A program made the position numbers and the translations under genes. The notes under the pieces are model-generated. The model saw only the letters and a program-made list of their open reading frames with translations. It was not told the origin of the DNA and made no database searches. Source: Occallatibacter sp. (lineage in GTDB: Bacteria > Acidobacteriota > Terriglobia > Terriglobales > Acidobacteriaceae). Taken from it: DNA of 43,130 nt. Positions 16,485 to 26,700 of this stretch are shown piece by piece; within the stretch, counting starts at the first letter, position 1; each line of letters begins with the position of its first letter. The stretch is from NCBI GenBank assembly GCA_031296305.1, contig JARLFZ010000025.1:1-43130 (forward strand), given 5' to 3'.

Positions 16485-17756
16485 TCAAGCACCCGAATGC
16501 AGCGCAATTTCGGTCCAGGCTACGGATTCGATATAGATACTGGACAGCTCCGGCTGGTCCAGGGCCTCGGCCTTGGCCGCGGCGTCGCAAGCCGCCCAAT
16601 CGCCACGCTCGAAGTATTCCAGCCAACCCAGCACGGCGCGCTCGGGACACGCTTTACCCAGCAGCGCTTCGAGGACTTCTGCGCTGAGCGGCAGAGTGGG
16701 AGCCACTTCGCTCATGGGCTGGCCCTGCATCGCCGGCAGCAGGCTGAGCAGCCCGAGCAGATATTGTCCGAAGGAGTCGAGGCCGCGTTTCGACGCCATC
16801 ACCTCGCAGATGCGTGCGCGGAGGATAGCCATGGACAGTAGTTCGGCCGGCTGATCGCCGTTGAACTCGCTGGCAATGGCCAGGGTGGCGATGCGACGAA
16901 AGGCATTTTCACCGACTGCCACCAGCGCCACCTCGATCGAGGCAACGTTCTGGCGCATTCCCCAAAGCGGCGAGTTCACCAGGCGCAGCAGTTGATAAGT
17001 GAGTGGGCCGTCACGCTTCACGAGCTGACTCACCTTGTGCAGATCCATAGGCTGCTGCTGCAGCGCCTTTAGAATATCGAGCCGCAGCATCTGGTTGACG
17101 GGCGGCCGCCGATTGCGCGCGGCCACGGGCGTGAGGAAGAAGCGGCCCTCGAACAGTGTGAAGCCTTCTTCGCGCGCCTTGCGGTGATCCGGCTGGGTGT
17201 GAACGCCTTTTGCCAGCATCACGATGGACTTGCCGCACAATCCGTCCGCCAACCTGCGGCGCACTTCCGCGGTGGTCCGGCCAAAATCCAGTGCTATGTA
17301 GTCTGCCAACTCCAGGAGGGAAGTGGGTTGCGGCACATTGGTGAGATCGTCCAAGGCAAAACGGAAACCAAGCGCCTTCATCTGCCGGCATGAGGAAACG
17401 AATTCTGGCGAAACTTCCTGGTTCGGCTCGATCTCGAGGACTGTGAGAGTTGCAGGCAGGACCTGGGCGAGCTGCTCGTTCAGCGCCTGCCACGGGCAGC
17501 GCACAAATGCGGTGAGCTTTCCCGTCAACTTTTTCAACTCGCTGGGCTTCTCGAGGCCGAAGTTTCGTGCGATCTCGATCAGGTTGTTGAGCGCCGAAAC
17601 TCCGTCAGGGGCCGCGTCTCCGCGGAAGAGTAATTCGTAGGCATGAACGCGGCCATGCAGATCCAGAATCGGCTGGCGGACGACAGAATACAGTCGAGGC
17701 ATTGACGATGGCGCTGGATCGGCGGAGTCACAGACGGGTTGGATTACGGCCGCCAT
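16485..17756 (-). CDS. EAL-like/HDOD signalling protein (YuxH type)
   Basis: 423 residues. The N-terminal half is a degenerate EAL domain (VRQPILDLHGRVHAYELLFRG, with ELL in place of the EAL signature), so c-di-GMP hydrolysis is unlikely. The C-terminal half (about 215-400) is an HDOD domain (LTYQLLRLVNSPLWG, SIEVALVAVGENAFRRIATLA). EAL-HDOD proteins are known as signalling adaptors in motility and surface behaviour. ATG 17756 is preferred because GGAG lies five bases upstream; the frame is open from ATG 17819. It is convergent with glgP and separated from it by about 65 bp, which hold the tandem repeats. Confidence 0.85.
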   Translation of the reverse strand: MAAVIQPVCDSADPAPSSMPRLYSVVRQPILDLHGRVHAYELLFRGDAAPDGVSALNNLIEIARNFGLEKPSELKKLTGKLTAFVRCPWQALNEQLAQVLPATLTVLEIEPNQEVSPEFVSSCRQMKALGFRFALDDLTNVPQPTSLLELADYIALDFGRTTAEVRRRLADGLCGKSIVMLAKGVHTQPDHRKAREEGFTLFEGRFFLTPVAARNRRPPVNQMLRLDILKALQQQPMDLHKVSQLVKRDGPLTYQLLRLVNSPLWGMRQNVASIEVALVAVGENAFRRIATLAIASEFNGDQPAELLSMAILRARICEVMASKRGLDSFGQYLLGLLSLLPAMQGQPMSEVAPTLPLSAEVLEALLGKACPERAVLGWLEYFERGDWAACDAAAKAEALDQPELSSIYIESVAWTEIALHSGA

Positions 17757-17939
17757 AGGCTCTCCAGATACATTCATCGGCTTTTGCGGCAATATCTTGA
17801 TTCGCAAGCAGGTGGCCATCGGAACGGCTCGGCTATGGAGCGGAAATTCAGCAATGGGGTTGGCGCCGTTGAAGAGGGCGAACGCAACGGTGGTGCGATT
17901 ACCTTGCTATGGAGGACGTCCTGGAAATTTCTGCTGGGA

Positions 17940-17976
17940 TAAAAAACAGCAGGGAGCTCTTTCGGAGCTCCCTGCC
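17940..17976 (-). terminator. Rho-independent terminator of the sedolisin gene
   Basis: A perfect 11-bp stem (GCAGGGAGCTC with GAGCTCCCTGC, 17949-17959 and 17965-17975), a five-base loop and a run of six T's on the minus strand (17946-17941). It lies 25 bp after the stop of the sedolisin gene. Confidence 0.9.
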
Positions 17977-18000
17977 GTTGGGTTTGAACAGACGGTGTTC

Positions 18001-20346
18001 CTAGTACTGCATCACCAAGTTATAGGCGTTCACGCTGCCGAGGCCGGAGCCGAAGTCCCAGCCGGTCGTCGTGGGATACGCCATGTTGAATGTGGTGTTG
18101 CTGGTGGAAAGAGCGCCCACGTAGCCGGATGGCAAGTAGCAGTTCACCTTGCCTGTGGAGCCGCTGTGAGCCTGGCAGTTGGCGTCGATGTCGCCCAGGG
18201 TGACATCGTAGAAAATGCAACTGCTGGCTACGCCCCTACCCAGAGCGGAATTGCAGTTGGCATTGCCACTCGGACCGTACTCGGACGCTGCCAGCGCATA
18301 GTAGCGGGGGTTGGGATTTCCTTGCAGGCTGCCTTTATGCTGCACCACCAGGGACTGGATGGCGGCCATGATGGGCGACGAGACCGAAGTTCCGCCGTAG
18401 CCCGGCCAGGCCGATGGCGCTACAGCAGTGCAGGACGCAATTCCGCCATTGGAAACGCCTGACGAAGTCGTGTCGGTGTAGCAGACCACATAATAGTGAC
18501 CCCACAGGCCGTTAGCGGCCATAAGGGCAACATCTGGAGTATCGCGGACCCCGTCGTTTACCAAGCCAGCCATGGAGCCGAGATAGGCGCTCTGGTAGGT
18601 CGGTTTGGAATATCCGGCGCAGGTACCGCTGGCTACTCCCCTTGTGGACGCTGTGCCTGTGGCGCAGGCGCTGGGGCCACCGCTGCCGCCTACCGCCAAA
18701 AGGAAGTTCTGCAGACCTGTCGTGGTATTGCAGAACCCGGCGCTTCCGTACGTGACGGTCGACCCGGTGAGGTAGTTGGCCAGGACGGTACCGGCGCAGG
18801 AGTCGTTCCAGGGCTGCTCCATGATGTAGGACTTTGCCGATCCGTAGTAGACGTTATTGTTTCCCCAATATGTGCTGTTCTGGTTTTCGGCCGTATCGGC
18901 AAAGTCCAAACCGCCCACCGAGACGTCGTACTGTGACGACATCCAGCCGCTGATGGTGATGCCATCCTTGGCGCAATAGGCTCCGTAGGGATAAGAGCCG
19001 GAAGGAAGGCCCGAGCAGGAGGAACCGCCGCCGTCGGTGCTGGCCGCAAGTTCGTCGCCCGAGGAGACAAAGATGCCGATGCCCGCAGCGACTGCCTGCT
19101 GGAAGGTGGTATTGAATGCGGCATTAAACGTTGCGCCGCTGGATTCTTCTGACTCGCCGTAGCTCATGCTGATGACATCGACGTTGTCGGCATTGGGGTG
19201 TTGCAGGATGTTCTGGATCGCGGTGAGGCCGCCGAATCCACCGCTGGGGTTAGCACAAGCCGCATTGATGATGGTCGCGTTGGGCGCGGCCGCAGTAGCC
19301 CACTCCGCGTCGATAGTGGCTTCGACGTCGTCGCCGTTGATGCCTGAGAGCGCAGGGGCACCGCTTTCGGTCGACGGCCTCGTGCAGGTATTTGCGGTCG
19401 TCGTGCCCGGTGTTTCCTCGTAGAACTTGCCCGAAGTGTACTTGCCCAAGCCGAGGATGTTGCGGAAGTTGGCCCAGTCGCTGGTGGCGCTGCACAAGGT
19501 CGGGCTACCGCTACTTGCAGTTCCCGGGGCGCCCGATGCGCAATTCCACTGATTTGTATCCTCTACGACCACGATCTTCATGCCCTGCCCTGAGACGCTG
19601 GCGCTCAAGAGCGGGGCGATGTTGTAGATCTTCTGGAGATCCCAGGGCACAATTGGGTACGTGCCACTGCCAGCCGTGTAGTTTGGCTTGAAGACACCGG
19701 CCTTGGAATCAATGTGGGCCTCGTTGCGGCGGACAAGGTAGGAGTGGGGCTTGAAGTTGTGCATGTAAAGCACGCCCTTGACGACTCCGGCGAGCGCAGC
19801 GGGAACCTGCGGATCGCGGGCGTTGGCGAAATGGGTTTCTCCGTGCACACGGTAGTTGTGGAAGTCGGTATTGAAGGCCGATGCGATCTGCCCGGCGGTG
19901 CCTGAAAAGTCGATGAACATGTTATTGGCGTAAACCGAGTTCACCGTAAGTCCCTGCGATTCGAGCCAAGCGGTGACGGCGTCGATGTCGCTCTGCGCGG
20001 GTCCGTAGAGCGCGCCCAATTGGGCCGCGCTCAACCACTGGTGATAGTTGGGCGACGCGGGGTTATGGAGATCGTCGATGTATTGCTCAAGCTGAGCCTC
20101 AAGCGCGGCGGGGCGCTGCAACAGCAGCAGCATGTGATCCAACTGCACGTCGGAGTCGGCCTCACCCATATCGTTTTTGGCAATGGCCTCTGGACGGGTG
20201 TTGCCCGCCAAGGTGAAGCGAACTTGGTTATCGATCTTTTGGGTGACCAGGCGTGGCTTGGTCTGAGCTTGCGAGGCGAAGCTGACGCTGACGGCGAATG
20301 CGGCCACAGCGAGGAAGCGGGAAACGGCTGTCTTGCTACAAATCAT
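18001..20346 (-). CDS. S53 sedolisin (pro-kumamolisin-type) protease
   Basis: Secreted serine-carboxyl peptidase active at acid pH. 781 residues: a signal peptide (MICSKTAVSRFLAVAAFAVSVSFASQA), an activation propeptide to about residue 200 (HMLLLLQRP, NPASPNYHQWL, YANNMFIDFSGT), then the catalytic domain. Catalytic residues visible are E342 and D346 (GDDVEATIDAEW), D431 (VSSGDE) and nucleophile S654 (YGGTSVSSPIMAA). The calcium-site region follows near FYDVTLGDID. ATG 20346 has AGGAGG at good distance. The protein fits an acidic-soil lifestyle. The PEP-CTERM gene lies 77 bp upstream on the same strand with an imperfect GC-rich hairpin between them, so cotranscription with attenuation is possible. 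A terminator follows. Confidence 0.93.
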   Translation of the reverse strand: MICSKTAVSRFLAVAAFAVSVSFASQAQTKPRLVTQKIDNQVRFTLAGNTRPEAIAKNDMGEADSDVQLDHMLLLLQRPAALEAQLEQYIDDLHNPASPNYHQWLSAAQLGALYGPAQSDIDAVTAWLESQGLTVNSVYANNMFIDFSGTAGQIASAFNTDFHNYRVHGETHFANARDPQVPAALAGVVKGVLYMHNFKPHSYLVRRNEAHIDSKAGVFKPNYTAGSGTYPIVPWDLQKIYNIAPLLSASVSGQGMKIVVVEDTNQWNCASGAPGTASSGSPTLCSATSDWANFRNILGLGKYTSGKFYEETPGTTTANTCTRPSTESGAPALSGINGDDVEATIDAEWATAAAPNATIINAACANPSGGFGGLTAIQNILQHPNADNVDVISMSYGESEESSGATFNAAFNTTFQQAVAAGIGIFVSSGDELAASTDGGGSSCSGLPSGSYPYGAYCAKDGITISGWMSSQYDVSVGGLDFADTAENQNSTYWGNNNVYYGSAKSYIMEQPWNDSCAGTVLANYLTGSTVTYGSAGFCNTTTGLQNFLLAVGGSGGPSACATGTASTRGVASGTCAGYSKPTYQSAYLGSMAGLVNDGVRDTPDVALMAANGLWGHYYVVCYTDTTSSGVSNGGIASCTAVAPSAWPGYGGTSVSSPIMAAIQSLVVQHKGSLQGNPNPRYYALAASEYGPSGNANCNSALGRGVASSCIFYDVTLGDIDANCQAHSGSTGKVNCYLPSGYVGALSTSNTTFNMAYPTTTGWDFGSGLGSVNAYNLVMQY

Positions 20347-20423
20347 TAGTCTCTCCTCCTTGAATGCAGGGCCCACCCGGCCTGAGCCTGCGGTGGCCCT
20401 CGCGCGCGAAAACTGTTGACAGT

Positions 20424-20990
20424 TTAACGATGGAGCTTGCGGCGCATCATCCCGACCAGGCCAAGTAAGCCTGTTCCAAGCAGGATCAGCGAGTCAGGCT
20501 CTGGAGTTACCGTGTAGCCAAGATCGTCCACGATCTCGTTATCTGAATTGCCGCCCACATCGCTGATGGTGATGGAGGCAGCGTCCGACAAGTTGGTGAT
20601 GGTGAACTCAGCATCCGAGCCAATGACCCCAGCGCCGTTGAATACGCCGAGGACAGTGCCCGTTCCATCGAGGCCACTGTAGGCAGTCACGATTACGCCG
20701 TCCGGATCGGCGTACCAACCACTGAGATCCACGATGGGAGTGGAAAAGTCTACGATGATTGGATCGTTGGGGTCGTTGGTGATGACTCCGCTGCCCGAGT
20801 GCGCAGGAAAGTCAAAGTAGTCGTAGTCTGGCGCAACCAACTCCAGCGCGTTCTGAAAGGTGACGCCCTGAGCAGAGTACTGGTTGTCGATCTGAGTGTA
20901 CATAGAGTACTGTTCGAAATCGATCGTGGTACTCGCGAAGGCCAGCGGCGATAACGACACCAATGCAGCGATAGTAAGAATCTTTTTCAT
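20424..20990 (-). CDS. PEP-CTERM surface-sorted protein
   Basis: 188 residues from ATG 20990 (AAAGGA six bases upstream). An N-terminal signal peptide (MKKILTIAALVSLSPLAFAS) is followed by a beta-rich domain (TIDFEQYS, ADPDGVIVTAYSG, ITISDVGG) like those of PEP-CTERM proteins with a galactose-binding-like fold. The C-terminus has the sorting signal: TPEPDSLILLGTGLLGLVGMMRRK, i.e. PEP motif, transmembrane helix and Arg-rich tail. Exosortase should recognise it, but no exosortase gene is in the window. The function of the mature domain is unknown. It is followed by the sedolisin gene. Confidence 0.88.
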   Translation of the reverse strand: MKKILTIAALVSLSPLAFASTTIDFEQYSMYTQIDNQYSAQGVTFQNALELVAPDYDYFDFPAHSGSGVITNDPNDPIIVDFSTPIVDLSGWYADPDGVIVTAYSGLDGTGTVLGVFNGAGVIGSDAEFTITNLSDAASITISDVGGNSDNEIVDDLGYTVTPEPDSLILLGTGLLGLVGMMRRKLHR

Positions 20991-21521
20991 TATTGATCCT
21001 TTCGTAAAGTCAGGTTTTAAGTGGCGGGGGAATCCCCCCATGCGTTTGCTTCGGATGACGTCCCAGATTTAGGAGTACTGAGACAAAACACTGCCAACAG
21101 CTTATGTCAGCGGCGCTTGCGCGATGTTTTCCTGCGTATTTCCAGTTGCGCTTCGGCTCGAAATGAATGGGGCCCGGGAGTTACACGTCCAGTGAAGGGG
21201 GAAAATCTTTACACTTGTCGTGCATATTTTATTGCAAGCAAATTAAGCGCCAAACAGTTGATACGTATACTCAATGACTTGCGCTCACCATGCCTCTGGG
21301 ACGTGCAACATCTTGCGCATCCATGTACCAAAAATGTTCTCTTTTCGAGGGATTCACTGGAGTTGGGAAAGGAAAGGAAATGCTGGCAGCGCATGGGCGG
21401 GGCAGTAGAGTCATTTCGTCGTTCGGACGCGATGACATCTCAGGTGGTCCCTGCGCGGACGGATAGAATACGGTAACGGCTGCAACGCGCGTGTGCGTGG
21501 ACACTTCCCTGGAGAAAAGAC
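20991..21521. other. Divergent intergenic region, PEP-CTERM leader hairpin
   Basis: About 530 bases between the divergent PEP-CTERM and ion-channel genes. A GC-rich hairpin, GGGGG-AAT-CCCCC with flanking complementarity (about 21021-21041), lies 30 bp before the PEP-CTERM start and would fold in its leader. I searched for a c-di-GMP riboswitch and did not find the consensus. The remaining bases hold open frames without protein character. Confidence 0.4.
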
Positions 21522-22712
21522 ATGCGAATTCTGGCGTTTGTTGCGGGCATCGCTTGCCTGTTTATTGTCCTGCTCGATGCCTTCCAGACGATCATTTTGC
21601 CGCGGCGCGCCACCGGGCGTTTCCGGCTCACGCGTATCTTCTACATCGCCACATGGAGGCCCTGGGCATTTGTGACCCGGCGGCTGGGCAATCCGCGAAA
21701 ACGGGAGACGGTGTTCAGTTTTTACGGACCGCTTTCGCTGATCCTGCTGCTGGTGGTGTGGGCGAGCGTAATGCTGCTTGGTTTTGGGCTGCTCTATTTC
21801 GGACTCGGCAGTCCCTTTGTGGATGCAGCGCACCAGGCGGGCTTTCGATCGGACCTCTACGTGAGCGGGACCACCATTTTCACTCTGGGTCTGGGAGATG
21901 TGACGCCGCAGAATCCCTGGGCGCGGGCGCTGGTGATTTTGGAGGCAGGCACCGGGCTGGGTTTTCTGGCGGTGGTGATGGGGTATTTCCCAGTGCTTTA
22001 CAGCGCCTTTTCGCGCCGCGAGGTCAGCATCTCATTGCTGGATGCGCGCGCCGGATCTCCGCCGACCGCAGCGGAGCTGCTGCGCCGCCACTCCTACCAG
22101 GGCGCCGAACAGCAGCTCTCGGTACTGCTCACGGAGTGGGAGCGTTGGTCGGCGGAGTTGCTGGAGAGCCACATCTCGTATCCGCAGCTCTGCTATTTTC
22201 GTTCGCAGCACAGCAATCAGAGTTGGCTGGCAGCGCTCACCGCCATTCTGGATACGTCGGCGCTGATGGTCGCGGGAATCCGGGGTTACGAGGCGCGTCA
22301 GGCACAACTCACATTCGCCATGGCCCGTCACGCGATGGTGGACCTGTCGCAGATTCTCTCGCAGCGGCCACTCACGGAGGTACCCGACCGGCTTCCGGCG
22401 GAGCGCTACGAAAAACTCTACGAACTGCTCTCTGAAAGCGGCGTCAAGGTCTGCCGCGACGGTCAATCAATCGAGAGGCTCCGCGAAATGCGCGTGTTGT
22501 ACGAGGGCTACGCCGAAGCGTTGAGCCGCTTCCTCCACATGTCGCTGCCGCCGTGGATAGCCGATCGTACCTCCAAGGACAACTGGCTTACCGTGGCAAA
22601 AGTGCGAGCCAGGACCGACGCGGCGAACCCGCCAACTTCCGATCAGGGAACTGCCGCGAAAGACGCACTGGGCACAGTACCTACGCTCGTGGATCATCCC
22701 CACGACTTTTGA
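21522..22712 (+). CDS. Two-TM ion channel family protein
   Basis: 396 residues. A membrane helix at the N-terminus (about 4-22), another at 70-95, a pore loop and a third helix at 135-155, then a 240-residue cytoplasmic helical domain. The pore motif is T121-LGLGD in TTIFTLGLGDVTP, against TVGYGD in classical potassium channels. That differs at two of the selectivity-filter positions, so ion selectivity is uncertain. The C-terminal domain is not a recognisable RCK domain. ATG 21522 has GGAGA at good spacing. The next genes on the strand begin 220 bp downstream. Confidence 0.8.
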   Translation: MRILAFVAGIACLFIVLLDAFQTIILPRRATGRFRLTRIFYIATWRPWAFVTRRLGNPRKRETVFSFYGPLSLILLLVVWASVMLLGFGLLYFGLGSPFVDAAHQAGFRSDLYVSGTTIFTLGLGDVTPQNPWARALVILEAGTGLGFLAVVMGYFPVLYSAFSRREVSISLLDARAGSPPTAAELLRRHSYQGAEQQLSVLLTEWERWSAELLESHISYPQLCYFRSQHSNQSWLAALTAILDTSALMVAGIRGYEARQAQLTFAMARHAMVDLSQILSQRPLTEVPDRLPAERYEKLYELLSESGVKVCRDGQSIERLREMRVLYEGYAEALSRFLHMSLPPWIADRTSKDNWLTVAKVRARTDAANPPTSDQGTAAKDALGTVPTLVDHPHDF

Positions 22713-22932
22713 AGGGCATGGCTCGGACGGTACGCGGGCAAGTGGGCCGGTCCTGAAACCCAGTGCTTTGGTCGCACTTATAGGTGCGGCCGAACTCGGA
22801 AAAACTGCCCTGGACGCGGTCCTGCCTCACCAACAAAGGCACTGTGGCGCAATTCCGCGAGCTGTCGGAGGGCTCGCGATGTTGAGGCCCATCTGGCACT
22901 TATGCAAAGGCCGATGCGCTAACATTTCCAGT

Positions 22933-23793
22933 ATGCAGATCAGAAAAGCCGTAATCACAGCTGCGGGGCGGGATCAGCGCAACCTGCCGATGCAAACGCT
23001 GTTTGACGAGCAGGGCACGGAGCGCTCGGTGCTGAACCTGGTGGTGAGAGAAGCGGTGCGGGCCGGCGTCGGCGACATCTGTATCGTGGTCTGGCCGGGA
23101 GACGAAGAGCCGTACGCCAGGCTGCTCGCAGACGTGGGTGTGCGGCTAACCTTCGTGGAGCAGACCGAGGCGCGCGGCTACGCACACGCCGTCTACTGTG
23201 CGCGGAGTTTTGTGAAGGATGAGCCGTTTTTACACTTTGTCGGCGATCACATCTATGTGGGTTCCGAGGTGAGCGGGAGCGCAAAGCGGCTGGTGGAAGC
23301 AGCCTGCACCGAAGGCTGCGCCATTTCTGCCGTGCAGGTGACACGCGAAAACCTTCTTCCATTCTTCGGAACCGTTGGAGGTCAGCCGGTTCCGGGCAAA
23401 GCGGGCTTCTATCGCGTCGACACCGTGCTGGAAAAGCCCACCCCGACGGAAGCAGAACAGCGTTTGATTGTTCCCGGCTTGCGAAGCGGGCAATATCTTT
23501 GCTTCTACGGGATGCACGTGCTCACGCCGACCATCTTCGAAATTCTCTCCACCATGCTGCAAGAATCTGCAACCGGCAGGGCGAGCCTTTCGTCTGCGCT
23601 TGCCGCGCTGTCGCAGCAGGAGCAATATCTGGCCATGATCCAACTCGGCCAGCGCTTTGACGTGGGAGTGAAATATGGCCTGTTTACGGCACAGCTTGCA
23701 TTGGCCATGAACGGGCAGGACCGGGCCGAAGTGCTGACCCAGCTCATCCAGGTTTTGGCCACGCGCAATTTGCTCACCGAGAAAGGGGCATGA
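22933..23793 (+). CDS. GalU-like sugar-1-phosphate nucleotidyltransferase
   Basis: 286 residues. An NTP-transferase fold like UTP-glucose-1-phosphate uridylyltransferase. The usual signature GLGTRFLP-TK-PKEMLP is strongly altered at the nucleotide-binding loop (AAGRDQRNLPMQTLFDEQGTERSVL), while later blocks are kept (HFVGDHIYV with the metal-binding Asp, VLEKPTPTEAE, YLCFYGMHVL, FDVGVKYGLFTAQLALAM). It should transfer a nucleotide to a sugar phosphate, but donor and sugar are unknown. ATG 22933 starts at the fold; no ribosome binding site is seen, and the frame is open 55 codons upstream. Its stop overlaps the next gene's ATG by four bases (ATGA), so the two are translationally coupled. Confidence 0.78.
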   Translation: MQIRKAVITAAGRDQRNLPMQTLFDEQGTERSVLNLVVREAVRAGVGDICIVVWPGDEEPYARLLADVGVRLTFVEQTEARGYAHAVYCARSFVKDEPFLHFVGDHIYVGSEVSGSAKRLVEAACTEGCAISAVQVTRENLLPFFGTVGGQPVPGKAGFYRVDTVLEKPTPTEAEQRLIVPGLRSGQYLCFYGMHVLTPTIFEILSTMLQESATGRASLSSALAALSQQEQYLAMIQLGQRFDVGVKYGLFTAQLALAMNGQDRAEVLTQLIQVLATRNLLTEKGA

Positions 23794-26700
23794 GCGTGAG
23801 CGAGCTTTGGACGATCATACAAGCGGCCGATCCTGACCTTCGCAATCGTTCTCTCGACGCATTTTGCCGCGAGGCCACGACGGATCAATTGCTGGCAGAA
23901 GTTGCGGAGCTGGAAAAGCTCCGGCGCGGCAGCGATAACCTCTACGAACGGGTTCGGGCGCTGCTTTTTCTCTACGCCATTCACCGTTTTCATCTGCCGA
24001 CGCGGTTGGCAAGCGGGTCGGCGCAGACGCTGATTCCATTTGACGGTTACGAGAAGCTGCTCAATCGACGCTACGAAGAAGCCATCGGCGTTTTTCTCGC
24101 AGCCCAAGCCACAGAAGGGTCCAGCGACGGCCTTTCAAGCGCGCTGGCCGCGGCTTATCGCGGGCTGGCCTTTCAAACTCTTGCCGACCAGGTGCGGCGG
24201 AGCGTGCGATCGGTACGAGGCAATCAATGGATGTTTCGCACTGGGCATCCCGCCGATTACGCGCTACGCATGCGCCCCGAACTGCTGCACCGCAGTACCG
24301 GAGAGCCTTTCCCGATCCTTCACGAATCTACGCCGGTGCGCATGGACCTGAGCCACAGCGGCTGGAGCGACATCTTCTTCCTGGGCATGGATCTGCCTGA
24401 GTTGGCGCGGGTGCTAAACGTTTCCATTGATCTGGCCGTACTCGGACCGAACGCGGAGTCGCCAAAGCCTCCCGTCGAAGCGTTCCTGCGCGTCATCGAT
24501 CGTCCCGTGATTCGCCTGGTCAGCGTCGACCTGGATGCGGCTGCCGAGATCAGCGACCTTGATGAACTCTTCGACTTCGGCCGCGACTATCTGGGGCTGC
24601 TCAAGGCCGCCGTGATCGCGTCTGGAATTGTGCCGCCCGGCATGGAAGGTTCCGACCAACCGCTTTCCGACCTCCTCGCGCAATTGTTGCAACAGGACGG
24701 CCTCGGCCTTGAAATTGTGAGCCACGTAAACAACATCCCCAAGGGATCGCGTCTCGCAGTTTCCACCACGCTGCTTGCGTCGCTCATCTCGGCTTGCATG
24801 CGCGCCACGGGACAAGCTTCTTCCCTCATCGGCCCCTTGACGGAGCCGGAGCGAAGGCTGGTGGCGGCGCGCGCCATTCTGGGTGAGTGGCTGGGAGGAT
24901 CGGGAGGAGGATGGCAGGATTCAGGCGGGGTGTGGCCGGGGATCAAGCTGATTGAAGGCGTGATGGCGGTTGAGGGCGATCCGGAATTCGGCATCAGCCG
25001 CGGGAGGTTGCTGCCGCACCACCGCATTCTCACCGCCGAAGAGGTGAGCGAGGCAACGCGGCAGCGGCTTCAGGACAGCCTGATTCTGGTGCACGGCGGG
25101 ATGGCGCAGGATGTTGGACCCATCCTTGAAATGGTCACGGAAAGATACCTGCTTCGCTGCGCTCCCGAATGGACCGCGCGGCAGACCGCACGCAGGATTC
25201 TGGATGAGATCCTCGAGCATCTGCGCGCGGGCGATGTGCATGCGATTGCGAACGCCACACAACGCAACTTCGAGGGACCGATCCAGACCATGATTCCCTG
25301 GGCCAGCAACCTCTACACGGAGACAGTGATTCGCGAGGTAAGCGCAATCTTCGGCAAGGCGTTCTGGGGATTCTGGATGCTGGGTGGTATGTCGGGCGGA
25401 GGCATGGGATTCATCTTCGATCCCCAACGCAAGGCAGAGGCACAGAGCCGCCTTGGCGCCTTGATGCGCGACGTGAGCAAGAAGCTTTCCGGCGGCGTGG
25501 CCTTCGCCATGGAGCCCGTAGTGTACGACTTCTCGGTCAACGAACGCGGAACGTTTGCGGAGCTCCTGTCGGGCCCTGCCGCAATCTTGCCCGATGGCTA
25601 CTACAATACTGTGCTGCCGGCCATGCTGCGCAAGGATCAGCTGACGCTTTCAGCCTGCGAGCGATTGGACCTGGAGCGATTCAGTTTTCTCTGCCGTGAC
25701 GTTCCGGGTGCGCTGGGTCGGACCCGGAGCCTTCTCGAGCGGCTTCTGCCGCACGGCAATCAAGGCGAGGAACAGGGCGACTCGCTGGATTCATTGCTGG
25801 CGGGGAATGGCTTCGATTCGATTCAGCATGAACGCATCCAGGCGGAGCTGCGCGCCGGCCACATCGGTCTCGCACAAAACCGGATTCCTGCGTCGGTTCA
25901 GATTGAAGACGTAGAGGCAGACAAACTCTTTGATGCAAGGCAGGGAGCGGACGCGCGGCTGCGCACCATCGGCGAGGAGGCCATCGCATCGGGAGCGGTG
26001 GCAGTCGTCACCCTGAGCGGAGGCGCCGGCAGCCGGTGGACGCGCGGTGCGGGCGTGGTGAAGGCTCTCAGTCCTTTCTGCCGCCTCGCGGGCGTGCATC
26101 GCACATTTCTCGAAGTGCACCTGGCGAAGAGCCGGCAAACCAGCCGTGTCTTCGGGAGTCCGGTACCGCATGTGATCACGACGAGCTATCTGACCCACGA
26201 GCCTATCGAGCGGCTGTTGCGCAGCGAAGGCGGCTACGGGTACGAGGGGCCGCTGTATCTTTCGCCCGGACAAAGTGTGGGATTGCGCCTGGTGCCGACG
26301 GTGCGGGACCTGCGGTTTGTCTGGGAAGACACGCCGCAACAGTTGCTCGACACCCAGGCGCAGAAGGTACGAGAGAGCGTGCATGCAGCCTTAATCGCAT
26401 GGGCGCAGCAATCGGGCGAAGCCAGCAACTATACCGATAATCTACCCCAGCAATGTCTGCATCCGGTGGGGCACTGGTACGAAGTACCGAACCTGTTTCG
26501 CAGCGGGGTTCTGAAGACATTGCTGGAAGCGCAGCCCCATCTTCGCTATTTGATGATTCACAATGTCGACACCGTGGGAGCCGATCTCGATCCCGGCATT
26601 CTGGGCCGGCATATCGAGCGCAAGGCAACCATGACCGTAGAAGTTGTGACGCGCCGCCTCGAAGATCGCGGCGGAGGCCTGGCACGCATTGACGGGCGCA

